From: Epichloe hybrida
Lineage: Eukaryota; Ascomycota; Sordariomycetes; Hypocreales; Clavicipitaceae
Assembly: GCA_019022495.1 (NCBI GenBank)
Contig: JAFEKR010000069.1
Span: 23,917 to 87,916, forward strand
Length of the DNA: 64,000 bases
Reading direction: 5' to 3'
Positions within the stretch are counted from its first letter, which is position 1. Each line of letters begins with the position of its first letter. The notes beneath the pieces were generated by a model, which saw only the letters and a list, made by a program, of their open reading frames with translations, made no database searches and had not been told where the DNA came from. Of this stretch, positions 47,092-57,547 are shown piece by piece. The position numbers and the translations under genes are program-made.

Positions 47092-47347
47092 GTGGCTGTG
47101 GTGTTTGCGATGTATATTAGGAGGTGGTAAGAAGGAGAATCGGGGTCGAAAAGAGAGCGGTTTCGCAAGATACTGGAGACTTTTTGTCTTTTTGTAGTAA
47201 CGGGCACAGATAAGACGGGCGGGAAGAATGGTTGTATCGAAAACGGAAGAAGGGTTTGAAATGATGGTATACTCGTGCCAGGCCCCACTTTTGTGGCTCT
47301 CGTCGGACCTCATTCTGTTACGTGCTAGAACTGGCAGGTGGCAGGTG

Positions 47348-47398
47348 ACCTAGAACCCCTATATTCGAGAGCAGTTTTAGCATCAAGCTCACTAGATA
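47348..47398 (+). repeat. Dispersed direct repeat, right copy
   Basis: Partner of the copy at 44560-44615. The shared core is TAGAACCCCT.ATATT.GAGA followed by a less conserved half ending in CTAGA. Confidence 0.45.
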
Positions 47399-47504
47399 CT
47401 ACCTATTCTATATTATAATAATAAGTGGTGGCAATTTCTCTCCGATCATTGCCCACCTGAAATAGCGCTTTTACTGCTACTAAAAGTCAACAAACCGCTA
47501 TCAG

Positions 47505-47780
47505 ATCCTTTGACCGTTGATTCGTTCATCCTCGACCCCCCGATCCGACCGTTAATCCGTTGATTCAAAGACCTTCGGCATTCGACTCTTCAACCTTCGT
47601 GTCGATTCGTCCCCATTGACCTTCGATCTTCGTTCCGACCGTTATATCTGTTCACGTTCGTCATGACGGTCAACTATTGATCCTTCGACCTTCAACCTTC
47701 GATGCGACCGTTGATCCGTTGATCCGTTGATATTCTCTGACTGTCAGATTCTTTGACCTTCGATCAGACCGCCAGATCCA
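47505..47780. repeat. Degenerate minisatellite-like region (CCTTCGA / CGTTGATC motifs)
   Basis: About 275 bp made almost entirely of interspersed variants of GACCTTCGATC, GACCGTTGATCCG and GTTGATTC. The clearest tandem is three GATCCGTT-type units near 47710-47730. Non-coding in all frames. Confidence 0.7.
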
Positions 47781-49123
47781 TATCACTCTTTGACCATTCA
47801 CTTTTCTACGTTCACCACTAAATCTCACTCGTCTGAAGTCCATCAAATTTGCCGAGAATGCTTCATGATACCTTTTGATGCGCCAACGGTTCTTGTAAAA
47901 AGAAATCTTACATCGCACAGCATAGTGTGCGATTCAATACACTTCAATAATAGAAAGGAGTTGGCCGCGACTTCCGCGACACGGTGCAGAAGGGAGACAT
48001 TATTGCTATTAATGTAAGTAATGGCTCAAAAAGATGCGCTTTTTATTAAGCGAACAAACGCTAACAGCAAAGACAGGCACGGATAATCCAGGGACTTGAC
48101 AATGTGTCACTGAATATTTATGCTGCAAATCTCTCGAACGATATTCCCCAGATTGATTTCCCCGTGTTGATTTGCAAGCCCACAATTTCTTTTTGGGAGG
48201 GGCGCAGGTATAAAGATGAGACTGGGCTGCGAAGAGTGAGTTCAGTGTGGACTGGTCACGGATCGACCAGAACAGCAATACCTCCTTTTAATCGAGGGCG
48301 TGGGAAGAGGAGATATAACGATTACTCGGGCAGATGAAAACAGGTAGATTATGCGCGGACAGCAAATGGCGACAAATTTGGATGATGCAGGAGTGCTAGT
48401 GTGAGCCAGTGTTTCAACAGCTTGGCTTGGCGTCTGACCTTTGCGTGGATGAAACTCGACCTTTTTTTCCTACTTTCTTCTTGTAAATGAATGAACGCCG
48501 GTGACCGTCCGGTGACCGTTTCAGCATAATAGTCATATCGATAACCCATGGCCCGCGCCACGAGAAGGCTCAAGGTGGTGTGTGTGGTCAGCCTGGTTTG
48601 TCACCGCCACTCGGACCACCCCAGTTTGCCCTTCGTCAACCTCGCGTATCTGCCCACCTGGCACCCACCAGATGACCAGATGGTTCGACGACCCCCCCCA
48701 GGAGGGATTTGCGAAGACGAACGGCCCCGTTTGACAAGCAGCCAATTCGTCATCGCACAACACACGTCTGCCCTCCCGTATCATTATTATCACCAGACCC
48801 ATCATCGTGTAGGCGCATTCCATCTCCCAAGCCCAAGACAGGAGAGTCCTCGATGGGGTTCTTGTGTTCTTGGCGGTCATCACTACCACCAACCAACCTT
48901 TCATGTTGCCCATCTTGATTCTTGATTGGGGCGCGGCGTGACAACGTTGACCCGCGGGGTTCAGCTGCGGCACCGACACCCGACGTCGACGTCGACGTCG
49001 AACTCGACCATCTAGATCTTTTGAGACCGCATCTCTTGCGCCGCCGCTCATAACCTTCAATCTCGACAGCTTTCTTCCCCCTTGGCGGCAGCATTTGCTG
49101 CAGCCATCCGGTCCGTTCACAAC
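47781..49123. other. Upstream region of the RhoGEF gene
   Basis: About 1.3 kb. The longer frames here have no recognisable domains and overlap on opposite strands. A tandem of three GACGTC units lies at about 48983-49000, 125 bp before the ATG. Confidence 0.5.
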
Positions 49124-52100
49124 ATGTCTTTTCGCGGCGACGACCAGCGCCGCTACGGCCAAGTTCCACCCGTCCAATATGCTGTTGCTGGCCACCAGCA
49201 GTCCGACCAACAAGCCGCCGGCCTTGATAGACGGCCAAGCTTCAACACTGGCGACGATTCGGCCTATCACAATCAAATGCATAACCATATTCAACCGTCA
49301 TCCTTCAGTCCAGCGGGCCGTGGCAGCGAAGACGAAATGTTCTTGTCAAGTCCTGTCGGTGGCGGCAACCCATCTATCGGTCGTTACGCGTCCACCAGCA
49401 GCGCCTTGTCCGGTTATCAGCATCAGTATCAAGACCCGGCTCCCCCGACGCTATCACAATCGGCCTATAATCCTCAAAACTTTGCTCCATCTCCGGCCAC
49501 GAGTTTCCAGCGATCACAATCCACCGCGCTGCCCTACCACCCTCATCCGTCCTCGCGCTTCTCTACCTCCAGCGTCAGTTCGTACAATTCTACGTCGCCG
49601 CCCACTACCAGCTACACCCCTCAGGCGTACAATCCCGCCGCATATGCCACTACAAACACAGTTCCTCAACGGCAGGGTACGTATCATGCATACGCTGGTC
49701 ATGACCATCAGGGCCATGTGTATGCCACGGCTCCCATCTCGCCAGGCTATGGACAATCCCCGGCTGGAACGTATTCGTCCACTTTCTCTCAACCTCTGAG
49801 GTCCCCGTCCTTCTCGTCTGGGTATCAGCAGTCTTTTCCGGGCAGTCCTTCTTCTTTTGCAGGATCTAGCTCTCAAGTCGCAACACCAACATACGATCCG
49901 TCTCATCATAGCGCTGGTAGTCATTATTCTGGATTTAGTATCAATGGCACCGTTCCGTACCCAACGGAAGCGTCTCATGGCGAGGCCCAGGCGCCCTATC
50001 CCCCAACTTCGCATATTCCCGTCGGTCCAAACTATGCGGCGTCCAACGATCAATATTCATATTACAGTCGCCCGCGTTCAGACTCGCAGACATCTCCGGG
50101 CACTTCCCCCTACATGCAACCTCAAACATCACCTGGACTTCAGCGACATCCGACCAATGCTCCGCTTCCAAACCGACCCATGGAGGATGTCCCAGAGGAG
50201 ACAACGCCCTGGGACGAGCACGGGCGGCCGTTGCCGCATAACGATGATCACGAGCGCCTCATGCAGGATATCGAGGCTGAATTAGGGGGGTCTGGCTATC
50301 ACTCGCAACACAGGTCGCCATCGATCAACAGCCAGCTGTCGGACAAGCACACCCAGAGACTACGTGGATACAGCTCTACCTCAGCACATTCACCTGGCGC
50401 ATCCAGGGCGCATCCGGCAAGAGTCTCGAGCCAACCTCTCCATGACGATGACGAGGACGGTGACGATGACGATCCAGAAGGCACAGCTGGGGTGTTGGCT
50501 ATGCAGCAAGCTGAGTTGGATGACCAACGCTTCAGCGGCAATGCGTTCATGTTCAGCGGTGCAACCCCCACTGCTCATCAGACAGTGCCTCTGTCCCCTC
50601 CTGCCAAAGATCACGGGCTCAACAGCGGTAGCGACTTTGGTGGCGTGGATTTGGGCATGTTGAGTGGAGGCTATGCTGACAGCTTAGTACACGGCGCAGA
50701 TGTCAGTACTCCACCGAGGTCTTCCTCGATGCAAGACGGACCGCGGCCACTACCGACTCCCGGATACTACAACTCACTCAGGGAGAACTATGACAAAGCT
50801 GGTGCCTTTCACAATGCCGAAATGGACTACGGTGGTACAGGCGGGTTGCAGGCCCCGGAAATGCAACGGCTGAGTTTTGATGAAGGGCGAGAAGAGCAAG
50901 TTTCTATTCATTCACAGCAAAGCGGCTCCGAATCGCCTTCCAAAGATGACTACAAGGATCTATTTTACCATCCTGGTCTTTCCAGTAGACCACTCCCGTC
51001 GCTGCCGCCAGGACCTGGCTCGGACAGCAGCTCAATGCTGTCGACTCGTACCAGCGTTCGCTCTCAGCACCAACAGTCACATTCGCTGAACGCCGATGCT
51101 CGTTATTATCAGGCAGAAGGTCCGCAGACATACTATCAATCTGGAGGCCAGCAGTCGCTCTATCCAGAAAGATCGATATCCCTCGGTGGCCATAGTCATA
51201 CCCCGACGGTTCAGGCACCAACAAGATCCAGAACGGATGCGGCCGAGGAACGGAAGAAACTGCATCGGCAACACCAGGTCACGCAGCAAGGTCCAACCTT
51301 CTCCGACTATGATTCGACCCCCGCGGCGTCTGCTGGTGCCTTCGATGGTATCACTCTCCCAAGTGGACGAAAAAGGAAGTTTGTGCCATCTAAGCTCACC
51401 GCGGGGGAGTTCAACAGATGCAAGGAGCCGTGGGCGCTCAGTGGAATTGAATCATGGGTTCGTGCAATGGGAGAGGGTGAACTGGATTTGAGGGAAAAGA
51501 CAATCGAGGAGGCAGTGACAAACCTATTCGCCTTCAAGATCCCAACAATGAATGTCGCTGACGCTGAGGCACTCAGCAGCGAAATTGTGCTTCGCATGCT
51601 GGACTACCAAGTGCTTCTTCCAGATGAAGAGTGGGTCAAATTCGGCGATGGACACATTTCCGGTGTACTGTGGCAGCTGACTGGCTCTGGCTGCTATTCA
51701 CCTGAGGTCCACAAAGTTCAGGTCAGTGGTCGTTGCTATGCCCATCATTGTACACGCACCTTGAAGAAGGTTGATTTGGAGGTCTTTTCCGAAGAAGTCC
51801 AGGGTGCCGACGCATGGAACGTGTTTTACAACCTGAAGAAGGAAGACTGGGAATCGAAACCGAGAAAGGAAGTCGACCGTCAAAACATCATGCATGAGAT
51901 TGTGACTGGCGAGGAAAACTACATCAAGCAGCTTGATATCTTCCGGACTTTGTATAGGGATGACCTCCGCACAAGAAACCCGCCGATTATCCAGCCTGGT
52001 AACCTGGATACATTCCTGACTACAGTGTTTGGAAAACTCGACACGGTTCTTCGCATCAACAAGGACCATCTTTTGGCGCAGCTCAAGTATCGTCAGCAGG

Positions 52101-54497
52101 AACAAGGGCCGTGGATCATCGGCTTCAGTGATTTATTTCGTGAATGGATTCGCAAGGCCAAATCAGACTACATTGAATATGCTTCTGGATACCCAAAAGC
52201 TACTTGGTGGGTCAGGAGGGAAATTAGCAGGAACCTGCTCTTCAAAAACTTCCTCGAGGATAAACAGAGGCACAAGTCTTCCTCCAAACAAGATTGGACT
52301 CATTTCCTGATTACCCCGTTGCAGCGTCTCCAGCGCTACATTCTGCTGCTGCAAAGCGTGGAGCACAAGATGATTGGCGACAGTGAAGAAAAAACGAACC
52401 TGCAAAAGGCTATTCAGGAGATCCAGACTGTGACACACGAGTGCGACGCCAAAGTGGCAGAAACAAACAAGAAAGTCGAAATGGTGGAGCTCAGTCGCAT
52501 GCTGGTCCTCAGACCCGGCTTTCAGTCCGTCCTGAACTTGGATCACCTTGGCAGAGTATTGATCATGCAGGGTGAGCTTCAGAGAATGGGTTCCAAGGGC
52601 ATGAGATGGGTCGAATCACATGCGCTGCTGTTTGATCACTACTTGATCCTTGCCAAAGTCGTGGTTCCCAAGGACGGGAAGGGGGAGAGAAAATATGATG
52701 TTTCAAGAGAGGTGAGTTGGCAGCTCTCTATTATATCTAACCGTTTCCTCTAGTTCTTCAATTTTATTTCTTCTAGCAGCTCACTCCATGCCTTAGCCAA
52801 TTCCGATGCCTCTGTTGTTCTTGGAAAGCATGAATGATGAACCGGTTATGAAGCAAAAGGGCCTCACGGCGCCCCTGGGCAGAACAACGGCGGCCCCGTC
52901 TGGCTCGCAGTTGAGCAAGGCGCCTACCAACGGCGGACGCCCTGGTCTGGAACATACGCCAACTGGCTCTTCGACATCTCTGGGGCCCGCTGCCTCGAAT
53001 GATTTGGAGGGCAAGGTTCTTTATCCCTTCAAGGTAAAGCATCTAGGCCACGAGGTGTACACCCTCTACGCACCATCTGCTCAAGACAGGTTGAACTGGT
53101 GTACAAGTATAATCGAGGCCAAGACCAGGCACGCCAAGGCTTTATTCGCCCAAAACGCCGAACCGTTCAGGCTCCGCGTTCTTGCAGACGCTTCCTTCCA
53201 CTGCGATGTCAACTCAGTCAACGCGAGAGTTTCAGGGGTTCCGGCCAAGGGAACACCCCTGGATCGGGCTATCCAGGATCTAGAGAAAGTGTTAGGCCCC
53301 GCCCAAGGCGTCTCGCCCGTTTGTCGTGCGCAAGTAAATTGTGCTACAGGATTCTCGGCCTTTGGCAAGTCTGTCATTGCTATCGGCACAGACTATGGTG
53401 TTTATGTCTCCGATCCTTCGAATCCCAGGGGTTGGACGAGAGTAAGTTGATTGTGGAGTGTGGTTGCCGACTTGATGATGAGGAATTGAATTTGACGTAC
53501 TAACTAGCATGCTGCAGTCCGTTCAGGTGAATCGCGTCACTCAGATTGCTGTTCTGGAAGAGTTCTCGGTGTGTTTGATCATCGCCGACAAGTCGCTCAT
53601 CTGCTATCCACTGGATGTCATAGCCCCTGTAACAGAATTTGCACCGCCAGTCAGTGACAGCCCGCGACGTGCTCCTCAGCGGCTTGCCAAGGACGTGACA
53701 TACTTTGCCACGGCACGAATGAAGGACCGGCTGCTAGTCTTTTACAAACGCAAAGAGGGCCTACACACGTCCTTCAAGGTACTGGAACCCATCTTACACA
53801 AGGCAACAGAAAAGAAGTCGCGCATATTCGGCAGTCGTAGGTCGGCTGCCGGAAGTACCGACACTTTCCGGGATTTTGATGAGTTCTACCTGCCCACAGA
53901 GTGCTATTCGCTCAGCATCTTCCAGACATATGTTGCTGTCTCGACATCAAAGGGTGTCGAGATGCTGACGTTGGACAAGAAGCAACCCATGTCAATCCCC
54001 GACTTGAAAGCTCCGGCAATTGCCAACATTGCAGGCCGAATCCGAGACCAAAAACCACTGGGTATGTTCCGGCTTAATGAAAACGAGTTTATCTCACGTA
54101 TGAGGATTGTGCTGTCTACATTGACAAGCACGGCGATGTAAGTCGCACATTAATCATGGAATATACCGGCAAGCAGAAGAAGGCCAGGGGCGCCACCATG
54201 TACGGGCAATACTTGCTGCTATTTAACGAGGATTATGTGGAGGTGCGAAACGCCGAGAACGGCCGGCTTCGACAAGTTATAGCTGGACGAGACGTGCGCG
54301 TGATCGACTACGGCATTCGAGGTCCGACGGGCGGCAACGCAGTCCAGTCGCAACAGACACATGGATCCAGTGGACAATCCCAACTGGCCGGTGATACGTC
54401 CAAGGGTTCTGTCAAGATTGCCATGTGCCACCCAGAGCTGCCAGGGCGACAAGTCGTCTTGGAAATGCTATTAAACGAAGGCCACGCCGAGGGCTAA
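49124..54497 (+). CDS. Rom2-type Rho1 guanine nucleotide exchange factor, with a 1-nt frameshift in the CNH domain
   Basis: Activates Rho1 in cell-wall-integrity signalling at the plasma membrane. Exons 49124-52711, 52797-53441 and 53518-54497, about 1737 residues. The first 740 residues are Ser/Pro/Tyr/Gln-rich and disordered. A DEP-like segment follows (about 757-870; FNRCKEPWALSGIESW), then the DH domain (about 919-1115; IMHEIVTGEENYIKQL, FLITPLQRLQRYILLL), a PH domain split by the first intron, and a C-terminal CNH domain (FGKSVIAIGTDYGVYV, FDEFYLPTECYSLS). At about 54093-54100, after FRLNENEF, the conserved continuation (YEDCAVYIDKHGDVSR) is in the +2 frame, consistent with loss of one base. 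The rest of the CNH then reads on to the stop at 54497. The start at 49124 (MSFRGDDQRRYG) is preferred over an earlier in-frame ATG at 49082 by composition. Confidence 0.88.
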
Positions 54498-55209
54498 ACG
54501 CCCCTGTCTACAGCGCATTTAAGCTCGTCGTGGAACGATGCCTGGGAACTGGAATTTTTAAATTTTTTTCTATATGAGCAGCCGAACATATGAGATGTTT
54601 TTTTTTTTTTTTTATGTATGGCGTTTAGGTGGCTGCTACGTTTTCGGAGATGAAGAAACATTTCTGGAAATACGGGAGGAAATCCTTACTTCGAGGGCAA
54701 TTCGAGGTCCGTCATTCTATATCTACTTGACATATAAGTAGGCAGTTTTATACCCGCCCCAAGCTCTTTGGTTTACCGAGCTGAGGGAGAGCCTTTGGCA
54801 AATGAGAACATGATGTGCGAACGAATGATGAGCTCCACGATTCATGTGACGGTGTATCAAAGAAATGTGTCATTTGTACCTGCGCGGTGCTGTACACGGA
54901 TCGCCCGGAATAGAGCATCGGCCACACCAGCACGGCTTTGCCATCAAAATGCCCATGTAGCAACGAACCATATAGACATGCCAAATTCTGTTCTCGTAAC
55001 CCCGGTACCCCCCGTGCATGAAGCGACAGCCAATTTAGTGGCCTCGCGACTCATCATCAACGGGTTCTTCACTTGCGAGCCTAGGGGATGTTAGGGGGGG
55101 GTTATATGTATATAAAAAGAAGGCTGGTTTCGCCCAGGTTTCCCGGACGAGTTTATAAAGACGCGAAAAAGCAAAATTCGTCATCCCCATGCCGGAAATG
55201 GTCCTGAAT
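54498..55209. other. Convergent intergenic region
   Basis: About 710 bp between the RhoGEF and pyruvate-carrier stop codons. It has T-runs at about 54598-54613 and no recognisable gene. Confidence 0.5.
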
Positions 55210-56013
55210 TTAAGCCTTGATCTCCTTGGCCTTTTCTCTGACATCATCCTTGATCTCCGCTGCAACATCAGCAATTCCCTTCTTGTTAGCCGTATCACTC
55301 ATGAGGATTCGAGAGACTTGGACGATGCCGACGAGGCCGAGGAAGAAGTTGACGGCGGCGAGGCTATTCACATTAACGAGGGCGTCAGCTGCGAATCTAC
55401 AGTACAGATCCTGGGGGAGGGGGGGGGAATCTCAGGCGCCGGCGCAACCATACAGGTAGTTCTTGGGCTTGATAATCAGGCACCATCGGGTCCAGATCAG
55501 GCCGGTGCAGGTGAGGGCCAAGTTCTGTGTGAATGACAGCTTCTCTGCGGGACGGGCAAAGTCGGAGATGCCGGCTAGCACGAGAGCCCACTGCGTTTCC
55601 GGACAAGTCAGCATTTTTTGTTTGCTGTGCTGTTTTCACACACTGCGAGGGCGACGATTGTAGAAACTAACGGACCTTCATGACGGGCGCCCTGGAGGTG
55701 AGACGACGTTAGTTTTTCATGTATTTTTTTTTTTTCTTCCGAGGACCACCCCCGTGTATGTAGCGCCATGGACGTACCAGAAGTGGACGGTCTTGATGCC
55801 GACTTCGCTCTCCCACATGCGCTTGAACCAGCTCTGGTGCTGCTGCTGGGCGCTGTCGGCCGTGCTCTGCCATCTCTTGCCGCTGTCTCGGAAGCGGAAT
55901 CGTGGACCGCCGAGGCGTTGCTGCGCGCGGAAAACTTGGCTGGCTTGCGAGGAGAGGGCGGATTGACGGAGTAGGGGGCGCGAGGCGCGCAGCAGGGTGC
56001 TCGTGGGGGCCAT
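55210..56013 (-). CDS. Mitochondrial pyruvate carrier subunit (MPC2/MPC3 type)
   Basis: Inner-membrane carrier subunit importing pyruvate. Four exons: 56013-55778, 55691-55676 (16 nt), 55590-55449 and 55388-55210, joined in frame to 190 residues. The basic, Ser/Arg/Ala-rich N-terminus (about 60 residues) is a likely presequence. The carrier core is seen as VGIKTVHFWAPVMKWALVLAG across three exons, followed by ISDFARPAEKLSFTQN, ALTCTGLIWTRWCLIIKPKNY and AVNFFLGLVGIVQVSRI, giving two to three membrane spans. The 16-nt exon encodes WAPVMK with its flanks. The charged tail of about 35 residues after the core is longer than in yeast homologues. An alternative ATG at 56025 adds four residues. Head-to-head with a complex I subunit gene. 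Confidence 0.9.
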
Positions 56014-56462
56014 TTCTATAGCCACGAGGAAGAGTTGCGGTTGTTGGCGTTGGTGTTGAAGTAGCTGCGATGAATGTAATATTTTGCTCTCAACGCGACA
56101 TTTTTTTTTTTCTTTTTCCCTGCTTTTTCGGTATTGGCGTAATGAACAATCAAGCAGTGTAGGTGTAGAGCGTATGGAAAGCGATGTTCGTACTTTGAGC
56201 TGCCGTGGTTTTTTTTTTTTTCCAGGCCCGGGTTAACTTCTCTTCTCTTTCTCGCCCTCGTCGAGTCGAAAATGGATGGTCACGGGGGCGTGTGCTTTTG
56301 CTGGGACGGACGCATCCAACGGCCCGGAGATCAGCCGCACAGTGAAGATCAGCTTGTACATGTAATATCCGTAGAGCGACCCCCGGTTATTACCGGTCAT
56401 CGCCAATTTGGCAACGACAACGATTCCACGCCTCCTCACAGTCACAGTCACACCACCTCGCC
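56014..56462. promoter_or_regulatory. Divergent promoter shared by two mitochondrial genes
   Basis: 449 bp between the pyruvate carrier and NDUFA2 start codons. Contains T-runs at about 56101-56116 and 56209-56221. Head-to-head placement of two nuclear genes for inner-membrane respiration/pyruvate import suggests shared regulation, by position only. Confidence 0.5.
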
Positions 56463-57020
56463 ATGTCGAGCAAGTTCGCTTTCGCCAAGGCCCTCAAGGA
56501 GGTGCGCTTCCTGTTCTGCCAGACGTCGGAGCAGAGCGCCGCGGTTCGGTACGCCCCCCCCCCCCGGTCTTTTTCTGCCTCGCTTGCCAAACCCAAACAT
56601 GTTGAAAATATGCTGTCCCGTTCTCGTGGCATTCGGTCGGGGGGGTCTTTTTTTCGAGAGAGAGAGAGAGCCGGAACGAGCCCGGGGATAACACGATTCC
56701 TAACAAAATCAAAACTGCCAGGTCCTTCATCACCCGCGCCTATCCCACCATGAAGAAGAACAACCCCCAGATTCCGATCCTGATCCGCGAGGCTCAAGGG
56801 ACGCTGCCCAAGGTGTACGCTAGATATGGTCCGTCAATTCCCGCACTCCTATTCTCGTTCTCGCTCATTGGCGCACCCATGGAGGAGAGGGCAGAAAGAC
56901 TGACCAGACTAATCTTGCTTTGTAGAGTTTGGCAACGAAGAGTCACAGTCGCTCGAGGGCCTTTCGGACAAGCAAATTGAGGAGACGGTTACGGGGCTGG
57001 TGAAGGGGAAGAAGGCGTAG
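56463..57020 (+). CDS. NADH:ubiquinone oxidoreductase B8 / NDUFA2 subunit (10.5 kDa)
   Basis: Accessory subunit of respiratory complex I with a thioredoxin-like fold. Exons 56463-56548, 56722-56828 and 56926-57020 give 95 residues. Family segments: KALKEVRFLFCQTSEQSAAVR, then SFITRAYPTMKKNNPQIPIL with IREAQGTLPKVYARYEFGNE joined across the second intron, ending GLVKGKKA. The length fits the family. Donors are GTACGC and GTCCGT, weaker than most in this window. A C10 run lies in intron 1. Confidence 0.93.
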
Positions 57021-57045
57021 AGGTTGTGGTTGTGGTCGTGGTTGT

Positions 57046-57085
57046 TGGGATGGGACGGGATGGGATGGGATGGGATGGGATGGGG
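57046..57085. repeat. GGGAT microsatellite
   Basis: About seven GGGAT-type pentamers (one variant GGGAC) in the 3' UTR of the NDUFA2 gene, 25 bp after its stop codon. Confidence 0.9.
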
Positions 57086-57547
57086 AAATTGGCATTTGGA
57101 GGCTGAGAATCGGCGGCTGATCGAATCAAGTATCGGCGCCACTGTACATACGCGTGGATCAAAGGCTGTACCAACACTGATTTCGCCATGGGATTCACAC
57201 TTGCTGGACGGTTGAGGCTTGGGGGGGGTGTAGGTGAGTCTGTGAATGATCCAAGCTCAAGCGAGCAACGTTTCAGGAGTGCCATCACGGCAAGATGCAA
57301 GGTCTTGCTCTGATAACGGGTGCGAATGCAAACAGGTTGATTTTCTACACTATCCAGCTTTTGACTATTGATACTGCTTACTTGTCGACCTGTTTGCGGA
57401 TGGGTGGGTTAAAGTTCCCAGTTGTGGCAAATTTTACATGCCTTCTTTTCCTTCCGATTTCATCCCCGTGGATTCTTTCTTCTCATTTATAGAACTCTCA
57501 TGTCCAATTTCTGCAGCGATTCCATGCCACTTCTTTCCTTGCCGACT

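Noticed and set aside
48104..48337. 77-residue + strand open frame
   Set aside because: Short, without recognisable motif, next to satellite-like sequence.
48533..49294. 253-residue - strand open frame
   Set aside because: Its 5' part is antisense to the RhoGEF N-terminus; Arg/Gly/Val-rich shadow composition, no domain.
54060..54125. A third RhoGEF intron (GTATGT at about 54062) instead of a frameshift
   Set aside because: It would remove MFRLNENEF, which is conserved in the CNH family, and would be only about 40 bp long.
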